64,000 bases of DNA from Tritrichomonas musculus (taxonomy: Eukaryota; Parabasalia; Tritrichomonadida; Tritrichomonadidae): assembly GCA_039105265.1 (NCBI GenBank), contig JAPFFF010000017.1, positions 2,914,001 to 2,978,000 of the forward strand, in the 5' to 3' direction. Under the pieces are notes generated by a model, which was given only the letters and a program-made list of their open reading frames with translations, was not told where the DNA came from and did not search any database. A program made the translations under genes and the position numbers. Positions 16,474 to 25,768 of the stretch are shown one piece after another; the first letter of the stretch is position 1; each line of letters begins with the position of its first letter.

Positions 16474-16932
16474 TTAGTCTAATACAATATTTTGATGAGT
16501 ACCCTTAAATATTGTTGGTTCTGGTATATCATATTTCTCTCTTAGCTTTAATAACATATCGCGGTTTGTTTTGTTGATTCGTTCAATAGAATAATTGTAA
16601 TATTCATGTTCTTTATATACTTGCTTTTCAGTATTACCGTTAACAAAGAACTCTAATGAATTACAGTTAATTCTTCTCCTTGTATTTGATGTTAAAACGA
16701 CGTGCTCAAACCCCATTTCTTTGATTTTATCTGGGTAGAATCTAATTGTTTTATCTGGTGTTTGTAGTGAAATGTATAACACTTTCGCAATAAAACTCGA
16801 TTTGTTGATAATAGGATATTTTTCGCAAAGCAGTGTGAAATCACATTTATTGAAATCATCTGGGTTTTCCAATAGTGAGATAAGATTGTTGATATATTCG
16901 AAAACTCTAAGAGATTTGCTATTGCAAGCCAT
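16474..16932 (-). CDS. conserved terminal protein (152 aa), element A
   Basis: Homologue of the 153-aa protein next to the left terminal repeat of D: shared motifs include YINNLISLLE, CDFTLLCEKYPI, SNTRRRINCNSLEFFV and YKEHEYYNYSI. Always the last gene before the element end and convergent with the ATPase gene. Basic patches suggest DNA binding. Function unknown. Confidence 0.55.
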   Translation of the reverse strand: MACNSKSLRVFEYINNLISLLENPDDFNKCDFTLLCEKYPIINKSSFIAKVLYISLQTPDKTIRFYPDKIKEMGFEHVVLTSNTRRRINCNSLEFFVNGNTEKQVYKEHEYYNYSIERINKTNRDMLLKLREKYDIPEPTIFKGTHQNIVLD

Positions 16933-16944
16933 TTTGTAATGAAA

Positions 16945-17205
16945 TAAAAATTTAAAAAAATATTTGATTTACTGTTTGGCTGTCAATTGGAGGCTCAAAT
17001 TATTCGACTCCAAAAAAGTGCTAGAAATCATTGAGTTTCATAGTTGGGGCTCACAGTGTTGTAGACAGTGAGCTAGAAAACCTTGAGTTCTGAAAATGGG
17101 GTTAAAAATAAGGAAAATCGCATGAAACCCTTGAGCGACTAACATGGAGTAAACCGTCAGATGTGATTTATTATCTGACCCCCAATACGCACATACTACA
17201 CTACT
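16945..17205. repeat. terminal region of element A
   Basis: No gene. Contains loosely repeated stretches (GCTAGAAATCATTGAGTT, GCTAGAAAACCTTGAGTT), a 7-bp-stem inverted repeat GTCAGAT/ATCTGAC near the end, and the outermost bases AGTAGTGTAGT read inward. The other end of A is outside the window, so inverted repetition cannot be tested. Confidence 0.6.
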
Positions 17206-17801
17206 TGCGCAGGCTCTAAGCCCCTTCGGGGATTATTGAACAATATTTCATTTCTAACTTGATTTCTTAGCTCAGGTTTATAATTGTATGCTTCTTGTAA
17301 ATCATTTGAGATATCTGTTTTGAGAATTACTTTTGTATTATCTTTCAATACAATACATTCATCTTTTAAACTAACAAATCCAGATTCACCATCACATTTG
17401 ATTGTCTTGAATTCAAACTTAGGATTCTTTTCAACAATTCGTTTTAAAGTTTGAGTTATTTCACTTTTGTATGACATTGGTTCAACAATTAGATATCTAG
17501 TATTCACATTTATCAAAACGAGATAGATTTGTTCTTGTTTAATTGGATGTTCAACATCTGCATAATAATGTGAGAACATCAAATCGGCTTCCCAACATCC
17601 TGGTTCATTTGAGAAATTTGGTTTTGACATTTTTTTGCATGCTTTGAGTTTGAAATCAGGTATGAAAGGTTCTGTTTTAATGTTTGTGTTGAAAACAGGT
17701 TGTAAATCAGTTTCAACGTATTTGTATTTCGATTTGAATGGATATTTCAATAATGAAGGATATTCTTTATCATAAATTCTGAGAGATTTTGTTTTTGACA
17801 T
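17206..17801 (-). pseudogene. integrase fragment of B, interrupted by element A
   Basis: Starts MSKTKSLRIYDKEYPSLLKY and contains the first two acidic motifs (GCWEADLMF, TIKCDGE). Clearly related to but distinct from the integrase of A. Element A occupies the rest. The frame entering the junction contains short hairpins at 17212-17231. Confidence 0.8.
17212..17231. repeat. two short hairpins next to the insertion point of A
   Basis: GGCT-CTA-AGCC overlaps by two bases with CCCC-TTC-GGGG, both with 3-nt loops. Similar in style to the double hairpins elsewhere but more compact. Element A starts six bases away. Confidence 0.45.
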
Positions 17802-17839
17802 TTCGAATACAATAAGGTAATTCAGAAGCAAAAAAATAT

Positions 17840-17848
17840 CTCAAATCA
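17840..17848. other. empty site matching the HNH cassette target
   Basis: A single CTCAAATCA in the gap between integrase and capsid genes of B. In A and C the same 9 bp occur on both sides of the cassette. Confidence 0.65.
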
Positions 17849-17858
17849 AATCTCAATT

Positions 17859-19883
17859 TTATGCGTTTATTTGTGAACCAGCTGGAGATTCATCATCGAT
17901 GTACTCTAAACCATTCAAACTTAATTTGAAATAGGTATCTCTTGTGAGCCATAATTGTGTTGGGGGTGGATGTACTGTACCTTCTTCATTAACATTATAG
18001 TAAGTATCATTTGGACCTGTATATATTGGTTGACCATTAACCTGAACCTGAATGTTACCAAATCCACCATCCAAACCATCATAACAATAACCAGCAGATG
18101 AACGTTCAGTTTGAATATTGAAAACAAAGCTAGAAGCATCACTTAAAGTATTCTTGTAGCGAACTCCGTTTGCATCATTCTTTGGCATTGTCATACTATC
18201 TTCAAATTCTTTAGTGCATTGTAATGCGATTGCATCAAGGTCTCCAGCGGTTAATTGATTCTCAAAGAACCTTGCACCAATTGTTGAAACATTTTCATCT
18301 GGGAAGTTCTTGCCACCAATATTGAGATAACAATTTTGATATACTGGATTTTCGAAAACAGTGAGGTCATTATGATGCTTTGGAAACATAATTGACATTG
18401 TTGTAACATTAATTAATGGAATATTCAAAGTAGATTTGATACCATTTGCGGCAGGAGCAATTGGGAATGAATGGTAATCAACTTTCTGAGATGGGATTAT
18501 AATTCCTTCACGGAGAATATTTTCAATTCCTCTTCTAGTAGATTCACAGACACCATAACCTTGCATATTTGATTTACATAATGTGATTGTCATTCTGTTT
18601 ACAGTTAATGTGGCTTTCTGTGATGAATATGTTTCGTTGTGAAGTTGTGATTTAGCATCATGAATTGATTGAAGAGTCTGCTTAGCAGAAACAACTGGTG
18701 TTTTAACAATTTGCCAAGCATAATATCTTCCATTCTTGTCAGAATGATTTAATGGAGGTAATGTTACAGCAGGATTATGAACACAAATTTCTTCATCAGT
18801 TGCACCTGGTTGGAGTCCAAATTCTTCAAATTCTTCCTTTGTGTAACTGAAATTGAATTCCAAATCAGTAAGAATATCAGTGTAACCAGTACTTCCATCA
18901 TCATTATCCCATTGTTCACCAATTCGATATTGAATCTTGTATTTAACAGGTGTTGGAGTTGGTTCAGGAGATGGGTCTGGAGTTGGTTCAGGAGATGGTT
19001 CGGGAGATGGGTCTGGAGATGGAGTTCCAGGTCCTGGTATAATAGCTTCATTACCAATTTGTGTAAATTGATGTTTCAAATGACCGCGAGCTTTAATTTC
19101 TTTCAATCGTTCTAATTCAGCAGATGTAACAGAATCATTATCTTCAAGATAAGCCTTTGTTTCAGCAACAGTATAAGGGTCAATTGCTGCCCAAACTAAT
19201 CCTGCAGGAGTTACTTGGAAACGAATTGATAAATCACCGATGATTCCATTTGGGAATAAATCGAAAGCTTGAAGGGCAAGTAAATCATCAAATGGAACGT
19301 TCAAATCAAATTCAACTTGTGATTTACCATTAGATTTGAATGAATTTAGATTAACATAAGTACCTGCAACAGTTTGCGAATAATTTGAAACATTTTCCCA
19401 AAGTGAATGAACAAATCGTCTTCGCTTTTTTTCAGTTTCTGGTTTCACAGCAGAGTATAAAAATCCTTCTCGAACACATTCGTTTTGCTGATATCCAACA
19501 TTTACATTATTATGAAGAATTTCCAATCTGTCGAATAATTGATTTGAAGATTTAAGTCCGACGAATAATTTGTAGAAGTTATTTGGGTCATCAATTTGTT
19601 GTAATTTTGCTAAATCAGTATTCAATTGTAAATCTAATTTGACATGAAATGTTAAGAATCCTTTATCAACATCAGATATGAAATGGTCTGGATGCGTTAA
19701 ACTGATTTGAGAATATTGTCCTTGATGAAATGGTGCAGGTTGGTCATGACAATCAACAGTTCTGAATGAAAATGAGCGTGTACCATCATTAGTATTAATC
19801 ATTTCACGCATCTTATTAAATGTATCAAGAACGTTTCCTGCTTCAATTTTGTAATTATGTGCTCTTTCGTTGCGATACAACAT
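17859..19883 (-). CDS. probable major capsid protein, fragment B
   Basis: 674 residues, very close to the capsid protein of A along the whole length; the main difference is the Pro-rich linker, which here has a different number and order of SPEP/TPDP units. The reading frame looks whole although the element is a fragment. The upstream region differs from the other elements because of a double-hairpin insertion at 19888-19926. Confidence 0.7.
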   Translation of the reverse strand: MLYRNERAHNYKIEAGNVLDTFNKMREMINTNDGTRSFSFRTVDCHDQPAPFHQGQYSQISLTHPDHFISDVDKGFLTFHVKLDLQLNTDLAKLQQIDDPNNFYKLFVGLKSSNQLFDRLEILHNNVNVGYQQNECVREGFLYSAVKPETEKKRRRFVHSLWENVSNYSQTVAGTYVNLNSFKSNGKSQVEFDLNVPFDDLLALQAFDLFPNGIIGDLSIRFQVTPAGLVWAAIDPYTVAETKAYLEDNDSVTSAELERLKEIKARGHLKHQFTQIGNEAIIPGPGTPSPDPSPEPSPEPTPDPSPEPTPTPVKYKIQYRIGEQWDNDDGSTGYTDILTDLEFNFSYTKEEFEEFGLQPGATDEEICVHNPAVTLPPLNHSDKNGRYYAWQIVKTPVVSAKQTLQSIHDAKSQLHNETYSSQKATLTVNRMTITLCKSNMQGYGVCESTRRGIENILREGIIIPSQKVDYHSFPIAPAANGIKSTLNIPLINVTTMSIMFPKHHNDLTVFENPVYQNCYLNIGGKNFPDENVSTIGARFFENQLTAGDLDAIALQCTKEFEDSMTMPKNDANGVRYKNTLSDASSFVFNIQTERSSAGYCYDGLDGGFGNIQVQVNGQPIYTGPNDTYYNVNEEGTVHPPPTQLWLTRDTYFKLSLNGLEYIDDESPAGSQINA

Positions 19884-19887
19884 TTGA

Positions 19888-19926
19888 CTTTTTATGGAAT
19901 AAAAAGACTTTCAAACGAAGTTTGAA
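19888..19926. repeat. double-hairpin element, type III (capsid/pVI gap of B)
   Basis: Stem CTTTTTAT, loop GGA, stem ATAAAAAG (8-3-8), spacer ACT, stem TTCAAAC, loop GAA, stem GTTTGAA (7-3-7). The matching gap in A (13485-13535) and C lacks about 41 bp here and is otherwise alignable, so this is a presence/absence insertion. Confidence 0.7.
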
Positions 19927-19975
19927 TGAATAACAAAAAAAGTACTATTATGGGTCTTTTTTCATAATGAAAACA

Positions 19976-20100
19976 ATGGGTATCGGAATCTTCAAAAAAA
20001 TGAAAAACGCTTTTAAATCTGTAGGTAATACAATTAAGAATGTTGCAACTAAGGTTGGTAAAACACTTCCCAAAGTTGTTGAAGTTGGTAAAAGAGTAAC
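19976..20100 (+). pseudogene. pVI-like gene fragment of B
   Basis: Begins MGIGIFKKMKNAFKSVGN as in A and stops at the fusion with element C. Fragment only. Confidence 0.7.
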
Positions 20101-20348
20101 TCATTTCCTAAATCTGCAATTCCTCGGTCTTGGGTAAGATTGTCGGTTGGAGGTATGTATTGAGAAGCAAACCCCTCCTGTGGGGTCTGTGGTATAGTAA
20201 AATTTACATTTTGTGGTTGCGGTATTTGTGGATATGCTACTGCACTTCCTCTTTGAGGAGCTAATTTGATTTCTATATTTGTTTCTTGACTCTGTTTTAC
20301 ACTTGCATCGTTTTCTGAGCTCAATATTCTTGCTTTATTCAAAGACAT
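20101..20348 (-). pseudogene. fragment of the 190-aa protein gene, element C
   Basis: N-terminal part (KARILSSENDASVKQ, Pro/Gln linker with NFTIPQ) identical to the gene in A, ending at the fusion with fragment B. Confidence 0.75.
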
Positions 20349-20375
20349 TTCAGTGCAAAAAAATCTCTATACATC

Positions 20376-20606
20376 TTACTCTTTATTGGTTAATCTATCA
20401 AATTCTTTTTCGAGTTTGCGAACTTTCTCTTTTAAAGATTCAATATCTTCAATTAACGATTCTCTTACTGCTAATCCATTTGAGCCAAGCATACCTGATT
20501 TTACGTTATTGAGATGCTGTTTATAGTCGTAGCATTTCTCTTTCAGCGCTCGTTTGATTCTTTTAAGTTCAGGAATTTCCCTCTTATAATCACTTAATTC
20601 AGTCAT
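20376..20606 (-). CDS. small coiled-coil protein (76 aa), element C
   Basis: Same protein as 14516-14746 in A. Confidence 0.55.
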   Translation of the reverse strand: MTELSDYKREIPELKRIKRALKEKCYDYKQHLNNVKSGMLGSNGLAVRESLIEDIESLKEKVRKLEKEFDRLTNKE

Positions 20607-20622
20607 TTATTTCAATACAAAA

Positions 20623-20856
20623 ATGTCTTTTCAACAGAGACGCACGATAAGAGATGATAAAAGAATGAATTTCTACGACAGACTTCAATTGGAAATGCAA
20701 AAAGAGCGTACTAGAATCAATTCTGCACCTATAATCAAGAAGAGAGATTTGAAGGGAACTATAAACCATGAAAAGCCTCCAATAACTACAAAAAAACTCA
20801 ACTATCATACATATTCTTTAAACCATTCAGTGGTCCCAATTAATAGTAAGATTTAA
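20623..20856 (+). CDS. small basic conserved protein (77 aa), element C
   Basis: Same protein as 14266-14499 in A; 16 bp separate its ATG from that of the divergent coiled-coil gene. Confidence 0.5.
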   Translation: MSFQQRRTIRDDKRMNFYDRLQLEMQKERTRINSAPIIKKRDLKGTINHEKPPITTKKLNYHTYSLNHSVVPINSKI

Positions 20857-20857
20857 G

Positions 20858-21304
20858 CTACATATTATTCATAGTATTAATATATTTAGCTATCTGATTC
20901 ACAGTTGATGTTAGTTCTATTATTTTTTTCTCTGATTGCTCAATACGATTCACTAGAAGCTCATTCGCATGAATGCGCGATATCATCTGCTTAATCTCAT
21001 CCTTTACACTTTCAATATCAGCTCTGATAACATCTTGTTCTAACTCTTTTAGGTCTCCCTTTTTAAACACTTTTTTTAGAAATATATCACCCCCAACTCT
21101 CTTATTTCCTTCTTTCGAACAATTCTTTTTTGTTATTCTATATTCAACACCATCAGGGGTAATAATCTTATATACTCTATTGAGGTACTGTGTGGTGCGT
21201 CCATTCATTTCGTCCTTGTGCTTCTGGTAGAACAAATTAAATTCTTCGATGGATTTGAAGTTTTTTGTTTCTTCAGTTATTTCGTTAATTACTTCCAATT
21301 CCAT
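20858..21304 (-). CDS. conserved small protein with coiled coil (148 aa), element C
   Basis: Same protein as 13818-14264 in A. A one-base length difference in the T-run upstream separates the two arms. Confidence 0.55.
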   Translation of the reverse strand: MELEVINEITEETKNFKSIEEFNLFYQKHKDEMNGRTTQYLNRVYKIITPDGVEYRITKKNCSKEGNKRVGGDIFLKKVFKKGDLKELEQDVIRADIESVKDEIKQMISRIHANELLVNRIEQSEKKIIELTSTVNQIAKYINTMNNM

Positions 21305-21330
21305 TTATTTTCAAAAAAATTTTTTTGTTT

Positions 21331-21585
21331 TTATTCTACTTCATTTATCAAGCTCTTACCAATTCTCATTCCTCTATTGACAACATTCAACCCTGTGTCA
21401 ATTGCTCTTATAGTGTCTCCAATAAGAGGTATATCACCTAAAACAGGCTTTACCGCACTGGTAACTCTTTTACCAATTTCAACAACTTTAGGAAGCGCTT
21501 TACCGACTTTAGTTGCAACATTCTTAATTGTATTGCCAACTGATTTAAAAGCATTTTTCATTTTCTTGAAGATTCCGATACCCAT
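21331..21585 (-). CDS. amphipathic pVI-like peptide (84 aa), element C
   Basis: Matches the A copy except one Asp/Asn difference in VVNRGMR. Confidence 0.5.
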   Translation of the reverse strand: MGIGIFKKMKNAFKSVGNTIKNVATKVGKALPKVVEIGKRVTSAVKPVLGDIPLIGDTIRAIDTGLNVVNRGMRIGKSLINEVE

Positions 21586-21636
21586 TGTTTTTATAATGAA
21601 AAAAGTCCTGTAATAAGTACTTTTTTTGTATCATAA
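21586..21636. promoter_or_regulatory. divergent promoter of capsid and pVI-like genes (C)
   Basis: Same layout as in A: TCATAA against the capsid ATG, TCATTATA 12 nt from the pVI-like ATG on the other strand. Confidence 0.45.
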
Positions 21637-23673
21637 ATGTTGTATCGCAACGAAAGAGCACATAATTACAAAATCGAAGCTGGGAATGTACTTGACACTT
21701 TTAATAAGATGCGTGAAATGATTAACACTAATGATGGTACACGCTCATTTTCATTCAGAACAGTTGATTGTCATGACCAACCCGCACCATTTCATCAAGG
21801 ACAATATTCCCAAATCAGTTTAACACATCCTGACCACTTCATTTCTGATGTTGATAAAGGATTCCTCACCTTTCACATCAAACTAGATTTACAACTCAAT
21901 ACTGATTTAGCAAAATTACAACAAATTGATGACCCAAATAACTTCTACAAATTATTTGTCGGGCTCAAATCTTCCAATCAATTGTTTGACCGTTTGGAGA
22001 TTCTCCATAATAATGTAAACGTTGGATACCAGCAAAATGAATGTATTCGTGAAGGGTTTTTGTATTCCACTGTTAAACCAGAGACTGAGAAGAAACGTAG
22101 GCGTTTTGTACATTCACTTTGGGAAAACGTTTCAAATTATTCACAAACTGTTGCTGGTGCTTATGTTAACCTCAATTCATTCAAATCTAATGGTAAATCC
22201 CAAGTTGAATTTGATTTAAACGTACCATTCGATGATTTACTTGCATTACAAGCATTCGATTTATTCCCTAATGGTATCATAGGTGATTTATCAATTCGTT
22301 TCCAAGTATCACCCGCAGGATTAGTTTGGGCCGCTATAGACCCTTATACTGTTGCTGAAACAAAAGCTTATCTAGAAGATAATGATAGTATCTCATCTGC
22401 AGAATTAGAAAGATTGAAAGAAATAAAGGCCCGCGGTCACTTGAAACATCAATTTACACAAATTGGTAATGAAGCTATAATTCCAGGTCCTGGTGCTCCA
22501 TCTCCAGACCCATCTCCAACACCTGACCCATCTCCAACACCCGACCCATCACCGTCTCCATCTCCTGAACCAACTCCAACACCTATCAAGTATAAGATTC
22601 AATATCGAATTGGTGAACAATGGGATAATGATGATGGAAGTACTGGTTACACTGATATTCTTACAGATTTGGAATTCAATTTCAGTTACACAAAGGAAGA
22701 ATTTGAAGAATTTGGATTACAACCAGGTGCAACTGATGAAGAAATATGTGTTCATAATCCTGCTGTAACATTACCACCATTAAATCATGCTGACAAGAAT
22801 GGAAGATATTATGCTTGGCAAATTGTTAAAACACCAATTGTTTCTGCTAAACAGACTCTTCAAGCAATTCATGATGCTAAATCACAACTTCACAACGAAA
22901 CATATTCATCACAGAAAGCTACATTAACTGTAAACAGAATGACAATCACATTATGTAAATCAAATATGCAAGGATATGGTGTCTGTGAATCTACTCGCAG
23001 AGGTATTGAAAATATTCTTCGTGAAGGAATTATAATTCCATCCCAAAAAGTTGATTACCATTCATTCCCAATTGCTCCTGCAGCAAATGGTATCAAATCT
23101 ACTTTAAATATCCCATTAATTAATGTTACTACAATGTCAATTATGTTTCCAAAACATCATAATGACCTCACTGTTTTCGAAAATCCAGTATATCAAAATT
23201 GTTATCTCAATATTGGTGGTAAGAACTTCCCAGATGAAAATGTTAGCACAATTGGTGCAAGATTCTTTGAAAATCAATTAACTGCTGGAGACCTTGATGG
23301 AATCACATTACAATGCACAAAAGAATTTGAAGATAGTATGACAATGCCAAAGAATGACGCAAATGGAGTTCGTTATAGAAATACTTTAAGTGATGCTTCT
23401 AGCTTTGTTTTCAATATTCAAACAGAACGTGCTTCAGCAGGATATTGCTACGATGGATTGGATGGTGGATTTGGAAATATTCAAGTTCAGGTTAATGGTC
23501 AACCAATATATACAGGTCCAAATGATACTTACTATAATGTTAACGAAGAAGGTACAGTACATCCACCCCCAACTCAATTATGGCTCACAAGAGATACATA
23601 CTTTAAACTTTCACTTAATGGATTAGAATATGTTGATGATGAAACACCAGCTGGCAGTCAAGTTAATGAGTAA
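21637..23673 (+). CDS. probable major capsid protein, element C
   Basis: 678 residues, protein sequence identical to that of A, including the Pro-rich linker; only silent differences at the DNA level were noticed. Confidence 0.7.
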   Translation: MLYRNERAHNYKIEAGNVLDTFNKMREMINTNDGTRSFSFRTVDCHDQPAPFHQGQYSQISLTHPDHFISDVDKGFLTFHIKLDLQLNTDLAKLQQIDDPNNFYKLFVGLKSSNQLFDRLEILHNNVNVGYQQNECIREGFLYSTVKPETEKKRRRFVHSLWENVSNYSQTVAGAYVNLNSFKSNGKSQVEFDLNVPFDDLLALQAFDLFPNGIIGDLSIRFQVSPAGLVWAAIDPYTVAETKAYLEDNDSISSAELERLKEIKARGHLKHQFTQIGNEAIIPGPGAPSPDPSPTPDPSPTPDPSPSPSPEPTPTPIKYKIQYRIGEQWDNDDGSTGYTDILTDLEFNFSYTKEEFEEFGLQPGATDEEICVHNPAVTLPPLNHADKNGRYYAWQIVKTPIVSAKQTLQAIHDAKSQLHNETYSSQKATLTVNRMTITLCKSNMQGYGVCESTRRGIENILREGIIIPSQKVDYHSFPIAPAANGIKSTLNIPLINVTTMSIMFPKHHNDLTVFENPVYQNCYLNIGGKNFPDENVSTIGARFFENQLTAGDLDGITLQCTKEFEDSMTMPKNDANGVRYRNTLSDASSFVFNIQTERASAGYCYDGLDGGFGNIQVQVNGQPIYTGPNDTYYNVNEEGTVHPPPTQLWLTRDTYFKLSLNGLEYVDDETPAGSQVNE

Positions 23674-23796
23674 ATTGATTTGAGAAAACCGGTAGCAGCA
23701 CAGGCAAAGCCTGGGCCAACAAAGTTGTCAATTTTGCTGTGACCCATATTTTTTTGCAAATTTATTTTTAAAATATTTTTTTAATTTTAATTCAAA

Positions 23797-24477
23797 ATGA
23801 CCAGCACTACGCAAGCTGATAATCATGTTGAACAAAATGAAAATACAGTACCTCGGAATTCCGAGGGACCAGAAAACAATGATACACGATGGGAACCACT
23901 TAAAGAACACGATGATTATGAGATATTAAAAGAATTTCCATTTACAATTCGAAGAGTAAGAGATAAATATATTATATCTGAATCTCTTCGTAATTCTAGA
24001 GGTTATCCAGCTGTATGCTTAAATACAGTACATTATTCAAAACATATTCTTATTGCAAAACAATTTCTTGATAATCCTAATAATCTTCCATATGTTGACC
24101 ATATTAACCATAACACAACTGATTATCATTTAGAGAATCTCAGATGGTGCACAGCTTCCCAAAATCAGTTTAATCGGTCATCCTCTCGAGGAGTTCAATA
24201 TGAGTTTATTGATGATTTACCAAAAGAAGCGATTAAAGTGTTATTTTATGATACAAGAACTGAACACCATGAATTTGAAGATGAAAAATATTATTATTAT
24301 CACGATGATGAAAACAATGAAGATATCTTTTATGGAAGAATTAATGAAACAATATATAGAATACTTTATATTAAAACCATGCGAGGTGGACTTAAATCTG
24401 TTTCAATGATAGATATTAACGGTAATACAGTTGCACTTTATATAAATAGATTCAAACACCAATATACATTTGATTGA
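23797..24477 (+). CDS. HNH endonuclease (cassette, element C)
   Basis: Identical protein to 10644-11324: NUMOD4-like N-terminus and HNH core YVDHINHNTTDYHLENLRWC. Confidence 0.8.
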   Translation: MTSTTQADNHVEQNENTVPRNSEGPENNDTRWEPLKEHDDYEILKEFPFTIRRVRDKYIISESLRNSRGYPAVCLNTVHYSKHILIAKQFLDNPNNLPYVDHINHNTTDYHLENLRWCTASQNQFNRSSSRGVQYEFIDDLPKEAIKVLFYDTRTEHHEFEDEKYYYYHDDENNEDIFYGRINETIYRILYIKTMRGGLKSVSMIDINGNTVALYINRFKHQYTFD

Positions 24478-24624
24478 AGAATACTTTAATAGTATGAGCC
24501 AATAAGCTTTAGAGTATTTTTTTTTGTTCGATTTGTCATCTTTTTTCGTCTGTAGGTGAACAGGTGAGTTTTCACCTTCATCTTCACCTTTTCATTTTTT
24601 TATCATTTTTTATTTTTAGACCAA

Positions 24625-25644
24625 ATGTCCCTCGCTCCAGCAACAACAAATCACCCACAGAGTCAAACCAGCATTACTGCAATGACTCTTGCCCAAGACA
24701 ATTTTACTAAATGTAGTTTTTCAAAAGAAGTGTCTGAATTCTATTCTATGAGCTTTGAGGAAAAGAAGATGGAATTGAAAAATGATTTGCTGAATGATAA
24801 TTACGACCCCATCAAATACAAGCTAAATGTTGAAACAAATACAAATCTCATACGTGATATTTTTACAATATTTCATTCCCTGCCAAAACTAAATGACATC
24901 ACACAGACAAAGCCAGACGTACCCATTTTTGAACAAATCGAAGAATTGAAAACCGATTCAGCAGAAATCAAAAAATTCATTCGGAAGGTAAATTATGATA
25001 TGATTGGATATCACTGTAATCACAATTCAATGAACGAAAAGTGTGATAAAATATACAGTAATATAGTCGATATATACAATTCAGATGAGTACCTCCACTA
25101 TCAATCGTTCATCTCTTTCGCTCTCATGACCGCCCTAAGTATCATTAGGAAAGATAAATTTGGACAACCATATAACGTTTATCCAACAGATGCATTACTA
25201 TGTGATGACCCCGATGACTTTTCGTTTGGATTTATTGATAAATGTAGTGTCAAAGAAGCCTCTGAAAATATCATACGACTTAACGGTATGATTGCCAATA
25301 ATAATGCACAAACCAATAAATCATGCTCAAAATGTGATGCAGCAAGACGAAAATACAATTACAGTCTATTTCAAATAGAGAGGATGAGAGAAGAGCAAAG
25401 AGAGCAGCAAGAAATTGAGAAACAATACATGGAAATGCCTGATGAAAACAGATATGATATGAAAGATTTCTTACTCAAAAATTACCCTTCGATAGATAGA
25501 TTCCTGTTAAAAGATGTCCAATCAAAGTATAAATCTTCTTTCAGAATCAATTTAACATTCGATGAATTGAAAAGAAAAATTGAAGAAACAGGGTTGTTCA
25601 CTATATCAAATGTACATAGAACCATGTATGTAAATAGAAAATAA
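24625..25644 (+). CDS. cassette ORF339, element C copy
   Basis: Identical protein to 9477-10496, with the same GGTGAA/TTCACC clusters on both sides. Confidence 0.5.
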   Translation: MSLAPATTNHPQSQTSITAMTLAQDNFTKCSFSKEVSEFYSMSFEEKKMELKNDLLNDNYDPIKYKLNVETNTNLIRDIFTIFHSLPKLNDITQTKPDVPIFEQIEELKTDSAEIKKFIRKVNYDMIGYHCNHNSMNEKCDKIYSNIVDIYNSDEYLHYQSFISFALMTALSIIRKDKFGQPYNVYPTDALLCDDPDDFSFGFIDKCSVKEASENIIRLNGMIANNNAQTNKSCSKCDAARRKYNYSLFQIERMREEQREQQEIEKQYMEMPDENRYDMKDFLLKNYPSIDRFLLKDVQSKYKSSFRINLTFDELKRKIEETGLFTISNVHRTMYVNRK

Positions 25645-25768
25645 ATGGGAGGTGAGTTCAAAGGTGAAAATTCACCCGTTCACCTTTAGATGACAACTTT
25701 GTTGGCCCTCGCATAGCGAGTGATTTGAGCCCATTTTTTTTGTATATCAATACTTTTTTTGGAAAAAA

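Larger units (their letters stand above)
1..17205. mobile_element. Maverick/Polinton element A (left end outside window)
   Basis: Gene content is that of a Maverick: integrase, probable capsid protein, pVI-like peptide, packaging ATPase and fiber-like protein, with small conserved ORFs between. The right terminus, read inward on the minus strand, is AGTAGTGTAGTATG, sharing AGTAGT with elements D and E. It stops inside the integrase gene of fragment B, so A was inserted there. No PolB is seen; if present it would lie left of the window. Positions 1432-15021 are repeated almost exactly in inverted orientation in element C. Reading frames visible here look open, so the element looks largely whole in this window and young. 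Confidence 0.85.
17206..20100. mobile_element. Maverick fragment B
   Basis: Part of an integrase gene, a full-length capsid gene and part of a pVI-like gene, in the order and orientation usual for these elements. The left limit is the insertion of A; the right limit is a fusion to element C with about 3 bp of shared sequence (AAC). The capsid gene is close to that of A while the integrase is clearly diverged. It is a fragment, hence broken. Confidence 0.8.
23685..25720. mobile_element. putative mobile ORF339-HNH cassette, element C copy
   Basis: Mirror of 9401-11436. Flanking CTCAAATCA copies become TGATTTGAG at 23676-23684 and 25721-25729. Double hairpins at 23701-23727 and 25694-25720. It was probably duplicated with the whole arm and not inserted a second time. 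Confidence 0.65.
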
